Shown here: positions 16,187 through 25,051 of the stretch, in pieces
How the letters are laid out: each line of letters starts with the position of its first letter
How positions within the stretch are numbered: position 1 is the first letter of the stretch
Assembly (NCBI GenBank): GCA_027031485.1
Contig: JALVQI010000141.1
Coordinates: 1 to 33,022 of the forward strand
Length of the DNA: 33,022 bases
Source: Candidatus Aminicenantota bacterium
GTDB taxonomy: Bacteria; Acidobacteriota; Aminicenantia; JAMOAD01
Reading direction: 5' to 3'
The notes under the pieces: model-generated
What the model was told of the DNA's origin: nothing
The model's input: the letters and a program-made list of their open reading frames with translations, nothing else
Databases searched by the model: none
Made by a program: the position numbers and the translations under genes

Positions 16187-16885
16187 ATGAAAAATAAGAA
16201 AAAGGAAATCGTTGAAACTAAAATTCATGAGTATTTATTTGAACTTGTTAAAGAAACATCAAAAGAATTATTGAAAATCTATTTTGATAATCCAGAAAGA
16301 AAAACTCTTTTAAAGTTTCCTAAATACAATAACGGAGAAAAAAGAGTTAGTGAACAAGAATTGAGATTTGCATTGGTTACAATACATCAATTTTTATCTT
16401 CCAATATATACTATTCCATAGAAACTCCTACTAAAGAAACATATGCTTTTAGCAAAGGATCAGACGGACGAAGTGCAGCTTCAGATTTAAGTTTTTACAA
16501 TAAAGAAAAAAAGATTATGAACATTGAGTTAAAGGCTCATAGTCCGAGAGGTTTTGAAATAGACAAAGATATTGAAAAACTTACAAAAGAAAATTGTAAT
16601 GGGGCTTGGATTCATTTATTTAAAAACGAAAATCGTAAGACAGTAAAAAATTTATTTGAAAATTTTAATAAATCATTTAAAGAAAATCCAAAATCTAAGA
16701 AACCCATTTCTTTTCATATTTTAATTTTAAAAACAAAAACATTGCTTTCAAGAATAGGAAAAGAAAATGAAACAGATTATAGTAAACCTAATGAAATTTT
16801 TAGTATAGATTATAATGATTGGCAAGAATACAGAAATAGACCAGGAGAATACAAAAAAGGAGATTGGAAAATAACAATTTTTTAA
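16187..16885 (+). CDS. Putative PD-(D/E)XK endonuclease
   Basis: 232 aa. The core is SEQELRFALVTIHQFL (helix with E58), then SDLSFYNKEKKIMNIELKAH: D100 and E114-L-K116, the classical PD-(D/E)XK trio. A downstream segment GAWIHLFKNENRKTVKNLFE and a strand FHILILKTKT fit the rest of the fold. No signal peptide. It has its own promoter and a strong ribosome-binding site, and the beta-CASP gene starts 3 bases after its stop, so the two form an operon. The core residues look intact. I do not recognise a named subfamily. Pairing with an RNase J-like protein is unusual and suggests a nucleic-acid-degrading system. Confidence 0.7.
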   Translation: MKNKKKEIVETKIHEYLFELVKETSKELLKIYFDNPERKTLLKFPKYNNGEKRVSEQELRFALVTIHQFLSSNIYYSIETPTKETYAFSKGSDGRSAASDLSFYNKEKKIMNIELKAHSPRGFEIDKDIEKLTKENCNGAWIHLFKNENRKTVKNLFENFNKSFKENPKSKKPISFHILILKTKTLLSRIGKENETDYSKPNEIFSIDYNDWQEYRNRPGEYKKGDWKITIF

Positions 16886-16888
16886 CTA

Positions 16889-18193
16889 ATGAAACTATCC
16901 TTTAAAATCCACAGAGGGGCAGATGAGATTGGGGGTTCGTGCGTTGAGGTCTGGACAGAAAACACGAGAATATTGCTTGATTTTGGTATGCCCTTGGTGA
17001 AGAAAAACGGAAATGAATTTGATTTTAGCAAATACAAAAATTTAGATACAAATGAATTAGTTGAAAAAGGGATATTACCAAACATTAAAGGGCTTTATGA
17101 TGATACGGAACAATCAATTTCCGGAGTAATCATCTCCCATGCTCATATTGATCACTATGGATTGACAAACTATATAAATAAAAAGATTAAATTCTATATG
17201 GGGAAAGCCACCTACAAGTTAATTAAAATTAACAATCTCTTCACTTCACAAGAAATAAGTTTAAAGAATGTAGTTTATTTTGAGAAAGAAAAATCATTTA
17301 AAATCGGTAATATTTCAATTACCCCGTATTGGGCTGATCATTCCGCTTTTGATGCATATTCCTTTTTAGTTGAAGCTAATGGCAAGAGTCTTTTTTATTC
17401 GGGTGATTTTCGTTCCCATGGTAGAAAATCAAAAGTTTTTTATCGGTTTACCCATAATGCACCGCAAAATGTTGATTATTTACTTCTTGAAGGAACAACT
17501 ATTAGTAGAGATAATAAGCCATTTAAAACGGAAACCGAAATTGAAAATGAATTGACTAAAATTTTTAAACAAAAGGGAAAGCTTAATTTGATTTATACTT
17601 CGGGGCAAAATATTGACAGAATAATTTCAATCTATAAAGCATGCAAAAGCTCGGGAAAAATATTAGTAGTGGATGTTTATTTAGCAATGATTTTGAAAGC
17701 ATTATCAGAATTTGCAGAAATACCATATCCTTCAAAAGATTTTAAAGACATAAAAGTCTTTTTTTCTTATTATTCCAGCTTAAAATTAAGAAAAAATGAA
17801 AAATTATTGTATCAATTTGCCCATTATAAAATAACAAAAGAAGAGTTATTCAGACAAAAAGATAAAATTGTGATGATTGTCAGACCTTCTATGAAAAAGG
17901 ATTTGGAGAAAATAAGGGGGCTTGAGGGAGGAAACTTTATTTATTCTCTTTGGAAAGGTTATATGCAAAATCCCTATGTAAGGGAGCTTCTGAACTTTTT
18001 AAAAGAAAAAGAATTTAAAATTTACAATATTCACACAAGCGGGCATGCGGATATAAAGACCTTGAAAAAATTAGTTAATGCGATAAAACCAAAACATATT
18101 GTCCCGATTCATACATTTAAAAAGGATGAATACAAAAAAATTTTTCCCATACCTATTTTGGAATTAAAAGACGGAGAAACAGGGGAAATATAG
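16889..18193 (+). CDS. Beta-CASP metallo-beta-lactamase-fold nuclease (RNase J-like)
   Basis: 434 aa. All landmarks are visible: ILLDFGMPL (motif 1), SHAHIDHYG with H84, H86, D88 and H89 (motif 2), ADHSAFDAY (motif 3), SGDFRSHGRK (motif 4), then the beta-CASP motifs LLLEGTT (A), HTSGHAD (B) and PIHTF (C). Such enzymes are zinc-dependent RNA or DNA 5' exo/endonucleases. It is shorter than housekeeping RNase J and lacks its C-terminal domain, so it is probably an accessory enzyme. It has no ribosome-binding site of its own and relies on coupling with the PD-(D/E)XK gene. Cytoplasmic. The fold is very likely. The role with its partner is inferred. Confidence 0.8.
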   Translation: MKLSFKIHRGADEIGGSCVEVWTENTRILLDFGMPLVKKNGNEFDFSKYKNLDTNELVEKGILPNIKGLYDDTEQSISGVIISHAHIDHYGLTNYINKKIKFYMGKATYKLIKINNLFTSQEISLKNVVYFEKEKSFKIGNISITPYWADHSAFDAYSFLVEANGKSLFYSGDFRSHGRKSKVFYRFTHNAPQNVDYLLLEGTTISRDNKPFKTETEIENELTKIFKQKGKLNLIYTSGQNIDRIISIYKACKSSGKILVVDVYLAMILKALSEFAEIPYPSKDFKDIKVFFSYYSSLKLRKNEKLLYQFAHYKITKEELFRQKDKIVMIVRPSMKKDLEKIRGLEGGNFIYSLWKGYMQNPYVRELLNFLKEKEFKIYNIHTSGHADIKTLKKLVNAIKPKHIVPIHTFKKDEYKKIFPIPILELKDGETGEI

Positions 18194-18255
18194 TTTTAAA
18201 TCTCTCGGTTTATTCTAAAATAGAGCACCCTTAAATTTTTTCATTTTTAAGTATT

Positions 18256-18855
18256 TTATTTTTCTGGATTAAAAAACTCTTTGTATTTTACTCTTAAGTA
18301 GGCTTGGAGATATAGAATAATTCCGATATTGTAAAAGGCTTTTTTGCTGCATACATAAGCTGCATAATTTTCCAATTTCTCGTATAATCTTTCAATAAAA
18401 TCTTTTTTAAATCCATTATTAAAAGCTTTTTCCATAAATTCCCTTTTAATACTCTCCAAATTTTTTGTCTTCTTTCCAAGTGATCTTCTCATTGATAGAG
18501 CTTCCTCTTTTGAAAAGCCTCCGAATCTTCTTATAATTTCCTCAATCTGCTCATGATATAAAATCAATCCGTAAGTTCCCTCTAAAATTTCCTTTAAAAT
18601 AGGATGCTCATACTGAACTTTTTTATTAATCCTTTTTCTCTTTATAAACTCTTCACTTATCCCTAAGGATAAAGGCCCGGGTCTTGAAATAGCCAATAAG
18701 TGCACTAAATCATCAAATTCCTCTAATTTCATTTCTCTAACAACTTCTTTTATGATTTCCTTTTCAATCAAAACATCAGTTTCAAAATTCCAGCTATTCA
18801 AAAATCTTAAAACATCTTTTTCATCTAAATTAATTTCAATAATTCTTTCCTTCAT
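18256..18855 (-). CDS. Stand-alone fragment of DNA polymerase III alpha (DnaE)-like protein
   Basis: 199 aa. From residue about 45 the sequence follows DnaE through the fingers region: FDDLVHLLAISRPGPLSLGI, then YEHPILKEILEGTYGLILYH with EQ, RRFGGFSKEEALSMRRSLGK, and LYLQAYLRVKYKEFF. The palm domain with its catalytic Asp residues, the PHP domain, the beta-binding and OB parts are all absent. The normally conserved N-K-S-H-A block is changed to SKKAF. It has a strong GAGGAGG ribosome-binding site, an open frame and the shared upstream element, so it appears to be expressed, not a random remnant. It cannot polymerise DNA. It may be a decoy, inhibitor or recently decaying fragment. Confidence 0.75.
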   Translation of the reverse strand: MKERIIEINLDEKDVLRFLNSWNFETDVLIEKEIIKEVVREMKLEEFDDLVHLLAISRPGPLSLGISEEFIKRKRINKKVQYEHPILKEILEGTYGLILYHEQIEEIIRRFGGFSKEEALSMRRSLGKKTKNLESIKREFMEKAFNNGFKKDFIERLYEKLENYAAYVCSKKAFYNIGIILYLQAYLRVKYKEFFNPEK

Positions 18856-18883
18856 TTTACCTCCTCACCTTTTGTTTACATCT

Positions 18884-18943
18884 TCAAAATATCACAAAAC
18901 CTGTATCAAATAGTGATAGAGGTTTGAGTTTTTTTGAAAAAAA
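18884..18943 (-). repeat. Three-copy upstream element, copy 3
   Basis: Inverted repeat at 18898-18924, identical to copy 1 in the 27-bp core, with a TTTGAGTTTTTTTGAAAAAAA flank (quoted on the plus strand in part: TTTGAGTTTTTTT). It lies 43 bp before the ATG of the DnaE-like gene. Confidence 0.75.
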
Positions 18944-19129
18944 TTTATATATTAAAATAGATAAATGTAAAATTTCGGAGTGTCAGTACTGTTTTTTACA
19001 TAAATTTCAGGAGTTGGTATCCGGATTTCTATATTTTCAATTTTTTTGATACTACTTATACTCCTTTAATTCACCTTTTCTATTCAATATATTTCTTTTT
19101 CAACTCTTATAAATATTAAAAAATTTTAT

Positions 19130-22100
19130 TCACTCTATAATCCTGCCCGGTGTCCAGGGTGCTTTGTATTTTTCAAGAATGGAATTAAGTCTTGGTATAT
19201 CTTTCGTTTTAACTTCTTTTAACTTTTGAATTAAAGGCTCAAGCTCCTCCACTATAATATTGTATGTTTCATACTCACTCTTTGATGGAGCACAGGTTGA
19301 GCTTATCTCTGAATCAATAAGGAAATTTAATCTTGAATAAAGGGGCGGATGGGTCGGAGGAATTTCCTCTCTACTTGCCTTTGGTTTAAATCCTTTAATC
19401 TGAAAGATTATATAATCAAGTTTTTTATAGACTTTCCTTACCTCTGGAAAAATATTTTCCATTCCTCCCGGAACTTCGGATACTGTCTGCTCTATCTGAA
19501 CTACATTTTTCATCAATTCCTGAGCTTCACTCAATGTTCCGATTAACTTTCTTGTAATCTCTGAAACCTTTCTTTGAAATTCATCTTTGGCCTTTTTATC
19601 CTTAGCAGCCAATGGATTTAAATTTAGTGCTTTTACAAAAAATTCCTTGGGCTTTACAAGCTCTGTCACCTTACCGTCAATAACTTTTGAGATTGAAACC
19701 TTATATTTACCCGGCATAACAAGAAAACCGCCTCTTTCCTTTTTATAAGGATTAAACTTTTTACCTTTCACCTTGACGACATCAGTCGAAGGGTATCTTA
19801 AATCCCATACAACCCGGTTTATCCCCTTTTTAGGCTTAACTTTCAAACTTCTGACAATTTTACCTTCACTATTGTAAATATTAAAAAGAAGAAAAGGAGG
19901 AATTTCTTTATTCTCTTCTCTAACCTCTTCCCAAGAAAGTACCCTTATTTTTTTACCCTCTTTAAAGAGCTTCTTTTCAAGAATATGTCTTTTTTGTTTT
20001 TTTGTTTTATACGAATCTTTTAAATAATAGGTAAAAATTGCTCCGAAAGGAGGATTTTGGCCATAGTATTCATTTCCCTGCCCGTATTTGGGTCCTGTTT
20101 CAATATATAAAAGAGCCGGCTTTATATTAAAAAGATGTGCTTCTTTTCTTAAAACTTCCTTTGAAATCTCTCTTAAAGGAGAATAATCATCAAGTATGTA
20201 AAAGCCTCTTCCGAAGGTTGCTATGACAATATCATTTTCTCTCTTTTGAATTGCAATATCTCTTACTGCAATTGTCGGAAGTCCTGATTTTAATTGAATC
20301 CAGTTTTTGCCTCCATTTAAACTAAAGAAAAATCCAAACTCTGTTCCTACAAACAAAATATTTTTGTTTTTAAAATCTTCAGCTATTGTGTGAACAGAAC
20401 CATTTTTAGGAAGATCAGACGAGATTGATTTCCATGTTCTTCCTCTGTCTGTACTCTTTAAAACATATGGTTTGAAATCATCCGATTTGAGATTATTGAA
20501 GGTTGCGTAAACCGTGTCCTTATCAAATGATGAAGCTAAAATATCGCTGACATAGGTATACTTTGGAACTCCCGGGAATTTATCAATTTTTCTCCATGTT
20601 TTTCCACCGTCCTCGGTTACCTGAATCAATCCATCGTCCGTTCCCACATAGAGCAAATTCTCATCAAGAGGGGATTCCTCAAGTGAAACAATTGTTCCGT
20701 AGAGAGATGTTGACACATCCTTTGCCACAGCATCTGTACCCCAATATTTTCCCATGACTTTGAATGAATTTCTGTCAATTTTAGCGGTAAGATCCGGGCT
20801 TATGACTTTCCATGAGTCGCCCATATCATCGCTTCTGAAGACCTTGTTTGCAGCCATATAGAGTCTTGTATGTGAATGATGACTTATGATAAAAGGCGTA
20901 TCCCAATTCCATTTATATGTTTTTTCTCCCTTTTTAGGTTGAGGTTTGATATTTTTCTTCTCTTTTGATTTTCTGTCATATCTGATTATATTTCCATACT
21001 GCCATTCAGAATAAACTATATCGGGATTCACAGGATCAACTCTTGACCAGAACCCATCTCCGAAAACCGTAATAAACCATTCTCCCTTTGTAACACCTTT
21101 TGAGTTTATGTTTCTTGAAGGACCTCCCATGCTTGCATTATCCTGAGTTCCTCCGTAGACATAGTAAAAAGGTTTTGAGTTGTCCACAGTAACTCTGTAG
21201 AACTGAGTTATGGGAAGATTTGCAAAATGTACCCAGTTTTTTGTCCCGTCAAAAGTTTCATATAAGCCCCCGTCAGAACCCACTCTAAGATGTTTTGTAT
21301 CTCTGGGATCAATCCATAAAGCATGGTCATCAACATGCTTACCTTTAAGACCAATGGTTTTCCATGTTTTACCCCCATCTTCTGTATAATGGGTAACTGT
21401 TTCAACCGAGTAAACCTTATCTACATCTTTGGGATCGCAAAAAATCTCATTATAATACTGACCACTTGCGTGATGAGAGCTCATCTTTGTCCATGATTCC
21501 CCTCTGTCAGTTGATCTGAAAAAACCGCCCTGTCCGTCTGCAGCCTCTATTATTGCATAAACATAGTCAGGATTGACCGGAGAAATAGCAAGCCCTATTC
21601 CTCCCATATCAACTTTTGGTAAACCTTTTGTCAATTTTCTCCATGTTTTACCTCCATCCTCTGTCTTATAAATCGCTGTTTCGGGACCTCCGCCGATTTT
21701 GGTAAAAACCCTTCTTCTTCTCTGTTCACTTGATACTATTAAGACATCGGGATTTTTAGGATCCATAACCATTGAATTTACACCTGTATTTTCACTTATA
21801 TACAAAATCCTTTTCCATGTTTTGCCTCCATCAGTTGTCTTATAAAGCCCTCTGTCACCTCCTGGCCCCCAAACCGAGCCTTCGGCTGCCACATAAACAA
21901 TATTTGAATTTTTTGGGTTTACAAGAATCATACCAATCTGTCTTGAATTTTTCAGCCCCATGTTTTTCCATGTTTTGCCTCCGTCCACACTCTTATAAAC
22001 ACCATCTCCGTAACCCAATGCTCTCTGATGATTATTCTCTCCTGTCCCAACCCACACAACATTGTGATTGTTAGGATCTATTGTTACACATCCGATTGAA

Positions 22101-22396
22101 TATGCTCCATAACTATCAAAGACTGGTTTAAAAGTTGTGCCTGCATTTTCGGTCTTCCACACACCTCCCGATGCTGCAGCCACATAAAATTCCGAAGGAT
22201 TATCAGGATTCACAGCTATATCGGCAATCCTGCCCGATGTAAAAGCAGGGCCAATGGATCTGAACTTTAATCCTGAAAATAGTGCGGAATTAATTAATTT
22301 ATTGTTTTTATCCAACTTCTTTTTTGCTGCCTTTGATGAAATCGGAATAAAAACAATAAGTGCAATGATTAAAAACAGAGATAGCTTTTTTTTCAT
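19130..22396 (-). CDS. Large exported BNR/VPS10-type beta-propeller protein
   Basis: 1088 aa from the ATG at 22396, which follows TTGGAGG and begins a signal peptide (KKKLSLFLIIALIVFIPISSKA). The track start lies 21 codons upstream without a ribosome-binding site. The mature protein opens with LKFRSIGPAFTSGRIADIAV and carries at least eight Asp-box/BNR motifs (SVDGGKTW, TTDGGKTW, TEDGGKTW, STDRGESW and others) over about 740 residues, forming one or two beta-propellers of the sortilin/VPS10 type. Residues after about 880 form a beta-sandwich-like part and a helical end. Such proteins are common in Acidobacteriota-type and Bacteroidota genomes, and are often annotated glycosyl hydrolase without proof. 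Probably a periplasmic or surface binding protein. Confidence 0.85.
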   Translation of the reverse strand: MKKKLSLFLIIALIVFIPISSKAAKKKLDKNNKLINSALFSGLKFRSIGPAFTSGRIADIAVNPDNPSEFYVAAASGGVWKTENAGTTFKPVFDSYGAYSIGCVTIDPNNHNVVWVGTGENNHQRALGYGDGVYKSVDGGKTWKNMGLKNSRQIGMILVNPKNSNIVYVAAEGSVWGPGGDRGLYKTTDGGKTWKRILYISENTGVNSMVMDPKNPDVLIVSSEQRRRRVFTKIGGGPETAIYKTEDGGKTWRKLTKGLPKVDMGGIGLAISPVNPDYVYAIIEAADGQGGFFRSTDRGESWTKMSSHHASGQYYNEIFCDPKDVDKVYSVETVTHYTEDGGKTWKTIGLKGKHVDDHALWIDPRDTKHLRVGSDGGLYETFDGTKNWVHFANLPITQFYRVTVDNSKPFYYVYGGTQDNASMGGPSRNINSKGVTKGEWFITVFGDGFWSRVDPVNPDIVYSEWQYGNIIRYDRKSKEKKNIKPQPKKGEKTYKWNWDTPFIISHHSHTRLYMAANKVFRSDDMGDSWKVISPDLTAKIDRNSFKVMGKYWGTDAVAKDVSTSLYGTIVSLEESPLDENLLYVGTDDGLIQVTEDGGKTWRKIDKFPGVPKYTYVSDILASSFDKDTVYATFNNLKSDDFKPYVLKSTDRGRTWKSISSDLPKNGSVHTIAEDFKNKNILFVGTEFGFFFSLNGGKNWIQLKSGLPTIAVRDIAIQKRENDIVIATFGRGFYILDDYSPLREISKEVLRKEAHLFNIKPALLYIETGPKYGQGNEYYGQNPPFGAIFTYYLKDSYKTKKQKRHILEKKLFKEGKKIRVLSWEEVREENKEIPPFLLFNIYNSEGKIVRSLKVKPKKGINRVVWDLRYPSTDVVKVKGKKFNPYKKERGGFLVMPGKYKVSISKVIDGKVTELVKPKEFFVKALNLNPLAAKDKKAKDEFQRKVSEITRKLIGTLSEAQELMKNVVQIEQTVSEVPGGMENIFPEVRKVYKKLDYIIFQIKGFKPKASREEIPPTHPPLYSRLNFLIDSEISSTCAPSKSEYETYNIIVEELEPLIQKLKEVKTKDIPRLNSILEKYKAPWTPGRIIE

Positions 22397-22656
22397 AGAA
22401 ACCTCCAATAAAATAATTATACGTGCCAAAAAGCCTTTTGTTAAACAATAAAGATTCATAAGAAATTATTTTACCGTAAGTTAAAAACTTAATCAAAAAA
22501 ATTACTAAAAGAGGGAGTAAAAAGATAATACGTTTAAAAAAAGAAAAAATTTATCAAAGATTCTGAAAAAAAGCTTATAATAAGCATACGCAATTATCGC
22601 GAACTTTTATGATTCTCACTTCTAAGCTTTTAGAATTGGGTCAAAAAATAGTATGG
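22397..22656. other. Divergent intergenic region
   Basis: Separates the BNR gene from the transporter gene. It holds only promoter-like AT-rich DNA. The transporter promoter is listed next. No small gene was seen. Confidence 0.4.
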
Positions 22657-22685
22657 TTGACTTTTTTCATCTCTAATATTATTAT
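22657..22685 (+). promoter_or_regulatory. Promoter of the transporter gene
   Basis: TTGACT at 22657, 17-bp spacer, TATTAT at 22680, followed by a leader and GAGGAG before the ATG at 22725. Confidence 0.55.
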
Positions 22686-22724
22686 ATATTGCTTTTTAAA
22701 TAGAAAACAGAGAGGAGAAAAAAT

Positions 22725-24200
22725 ATGAAAAAGGCCCTATTGATGTTTTTTCTGTTTATAATCATTTTTTCACTGGCAATGCCTATTTTTGCTGCAAATA
22801 CCCATAAAGACAAGGCTTCCCACGGAGATGAGGAGGAGCTTTTGGGAGAAAAACTTCCGCTATGGTCTGCAATTCCTTTCGCTGGGATTTTGCTTTCGAT
22901 AGCTATTTTCCCCCTTGTAGCACCCCATTTCTGGCATCATCATTTCGGCAAAGTAGCTGCCTTTTGGGCAATTCTTCTTTTCATACCATTTTATATAAAA
23001 TTTCCACATGAAGCTGTTCACGAAACATTGCACATAATAATCCTTGATTATATCCCATTTATAATACTTCTCTGGGCACTCTTCACTGTTGCCGGAGGTA
23101 TTCTCGTAAAAGGTTCCTTAAAAGGAACTCCTGCCGTCAATCTTTTGATGTTAATAATAGGGACCTTTTTATCCTCATGGATCGGAACAACTGGTTCTGC
23201 TATGCTTTTAATCAGGCCTGTGATTCGTGCAAACAAACATCGTAAACATAAAACACATGTGATTGCCTTTTTTATCTTTCTTGTTGCAAATATAGGAGGT
23301 TCTCTGACACCTCTCGGTGATCCTCCGCTATTTTTAGGGTTTTTACATGGAGTTCCATTTTTCTGGACATTTAATATCTTCCCCCACATGGGATTTGTTT
23401 CCCTTATCCTTCTCATAGTATTCTTTATTCTTGATACATATTATTATAAAAAGGAAACAGAAGAAGTTAAAACAATGGGTGATGATGAAGAAAAAGAGCC
23501 GATTAAAATTGTCGGTCTTGTTAATATAATTTTTCTTCTTGGAATAATAGGAGGAGTTTTATTAAGCGGTGTCTGGCATCCTGGAAAAGTAAATGTTCTT
23601 GGAATCCCTGTTGAAATAGAAAACCTGGTAAGAAACGGGATTTTAATTGTCATGGGACTTTTATCCCTCTACTTTACAAAGAAGGAAATCAGAGAGGGTA
23701 ATGAATTTTCCTGGGATCCGATTCTCGAGGTGGCATATCTTTTTGCGGGCATTTTTGTTACCATTATTCCCGCAATTGCAATCCTCAAAGCAGGTGAAAG
23801 AGGTGCTCTTGCTTCATTGATGAGAGCTGTTAAAGATCCTGTTCACTATTTCTGGGCAACGGGAATCTTATCGAGCTTTCTTGACAATGCTCCCACCTAT
23901 CTTACATTTTTTAACTCCGCTTTAGGTAATTTTGTCCTTCCTCATTATACTCCCGCAACAGAAGCTCAAGCAGCCCATTATCTGATTAGCCATAACCCAA
24001 CAGTTCTTGAAGCTATATCCGCCGGGGCTGTTTTTATGGGAGCTAATACATATATCGGGAACGCACCAAACTTCATGGTCAAATCTATCGCAGAAGAGAA
24101 TGATATTGAAATGCCAAGCTTCTTCGGATATATAATAAAGTATTCTTTGCCTTATCTTATCACATCCTTTATCCTTGTTTCTCTGGTATTCTTTTCATAA
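22725..24200 (+). CDS. NhaD/CitMHS-like ion transporter (sodium:proton antiporter family)
   Basis: 491 aa, about a dozen hydrophobic segments. The first (KKALLMFFLFIIIFSLAMPIFA) could be a signal peptide and is followed by a His/Glu-rich loop (THKDKASHGDEEE). Two half-repeats carry the ion-transporter-superfamily hairpin motifs: NIGGSLTPLGDPPLFLGFLH in the first half and SSFLDNAPTYLTFFNSALG with NTYIGNAPNFMVKSIAE in the second. This matches the CitMHS_2/NhaD-like group, usually annotated as Na+/H+ antiporter. It would sit in the inner membrane and handle pH or sodium stress, or an organic anion. The FAH gene follows after 21 bases, so the two may be one operon. Family good, ion not certain. 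Confidence 0.8.
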   Translation: MKKALLMFFLFIIIFSLAMPIFAANTHKDKASHGDEEELLGEKLPLWSAIPFAGILLSIAIFPLVAPHFWHHHFGKVAAFWAILLFIPFYIKFPHEAVHETLHIIILDYIPFIILLWALFTVAGGILVKGSLKGTPAVNLLMLIIGTFLSSWIGTTGSAMLLIRPVIRANKHRKHKTHVIAFFIFLVANIGGSLTPLGDPPLFLGFLHGVPFFWTFNIFPHMGFVSLILLIVFFILDTYYYKKETEEVKTMGDDEEKEPIKIVGLVNIIFLLGIIGGVLLSGVWHPGKVNVLGIPVEIENLVRNGILIVMGLLSLYFTKKEIREGNEFSWDPILEVAYLFAGIFVTIIPAIAILKAGERGALASLMRAVKDPVHYFWATGILSSFLDNAPTYLTFFNSALGNFVLPHYTPATEAQAAHYLISHNPTVLEAISAGAVFMGANTYIGNAPNFMVKSIAEENDIEMPSFFGYIIKYSLPYLITSFILVSLVFFS

Positions 24201-24221
24201 AAAAATCTAAAGGATATAAAA

Positions 24222-24857
24222 ATGAGGAATTTTGTTTTATTTGAGGGACAGAAGGTTTATCCATCCAAAATAGTTTGTGTCGGAAGAAACTATGTAAAAC
24301 ATATCGAAGAATTAAACAATGAAATCCCGGATGATATTGTTCTGTTCATAAAGCCTAACTCTTCAATAGGGACACCAGATTTTGAAAGGTTTGAATACCC
24401 TATCCATTATGAAGGGGAAATTTCATTTTTAATTTCAGGAGAATTAAAAATCGGAGATAAGATAACAAAATCAGTCTTTAAAGGAATTGGTTTCGGATTG
24501 GACTTTACCATGAGAGACTTACAAAAAAGGTTAAAAGAAAAGGGTCTTCCCTGGGAAAAATCAAAGGCTTTTGACGGAGCAGCTTTTTTCAGTGAATTTA
24601 AAAAAATCCCTGAAGATTTTAATTTTGATGATATAAAATTTTCGCTATTGATAAATGGTCAAACAAAGCAGAAATCCTCCTCAAATTTTATGCTTTTCAA
24701 ACCTTTGAAGATTGTTGAAAAAATAATTGATTTTTTCAGCCTTGAAGAGAATGATATTATAATGACAGGTACTCCGGAGGGAGTTGGTATTGTAAACCCC
24801 GGAGATGTACTTGAGTACAGCATAAACAATATTATAAAGGGCAATATTCAATTATAA
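24222..24857 (+). CDS. Fumarylacetoacetate hydrolase (FAH) family protein
   Basis: 211 aa, the size of the short FAH-domain proteins (YcgM/FAHD1 type). Family marks: IVCVGRNYVKHIEEL at the start, LFIKPNSSIG, the metal-binding HYEGEISF (His and two Glu), GFGLDFTMRDLQKRLKEKGL, and TGTPEGVG near the end. Members hydrolyse or decarboxylate acylpyruvates or oxaloacetate, with Mg or Mn in the active site. All three metal ligands are present. It has an AAGGATAT ribosome-binding site and probably shares a transcript with the upstream transporter. The exact substrate cannot be read from sequence. Confidence 0.85.
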   Translation: MRNFVLFEGQKVYPSKIVCVGRNYVKHIEELNNEIPDDIVLFIKPNSSIGTPDFERFEYPIHYEGEISFLISGELKIGDKITKSVFKGIGFGLDFTMRDLQKRLKEKGLPWEKSKAFDGAAFFSEFKKIPEDFNFDDIKFSLLINGQTKQKSSSNFMLFKPLKIVEKIIDFFSLEENDIIMTGTPEGVGIVNPGDVLEYSINNIIKGNIQL

Positions 24858-24976
24858 TAAAACTTTTTGAAAAAACAGGAAATCCTAATAGTTGAGTTAA
24901 TAAAAATTGTTCTAACTTCAAATAATCTTAAGTTAAAAATACTATATTTATCCATCTTATTATTGCAAAATTATTA

Positions 24977-25022
24977 TTGACGCAAAGGGGATATTGACAG
25001 TCATAAAAGCGGAGGATAAAAT
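24977..25022 (+). promoter_or_regulatory. Promoter with upstream TTGACGCAAAGGG box (glycosidase gene)
   Basis: TTGACA at 24994, 17-bp spacer, TAAAAT at 25017. Just upstream, at 24977, is TTGACGCAAAGGGG, which recurs before the FKBP gene at 26929. It may be an activator site. Confidence 0.55.
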
Positions 25023-25051
25023 AAAATAAAGATTATCAGGAGGGATTCTCT

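Noticed and set aside
13331-18943. Three palindromic elements as an orphan CRISPR or as attC sites
   Set aside because: Copies are kilobases apart, tied to gene starts rather than ends, and have no GTTRRRY/RYYYAAC boxes.
20563-22074. Plus-strand ORFs inside the BNR gene
   Set aside because: They are shadows of the repeated Asp-box DNA on the minus strand and have no ribosome-binding sites.
22397-22459. Upstream start of the BNR protein in the track
   Set aside because: No ribosome-binding site, and it would bury the signal peptide. The ATG at 22396 follows GGAGG.
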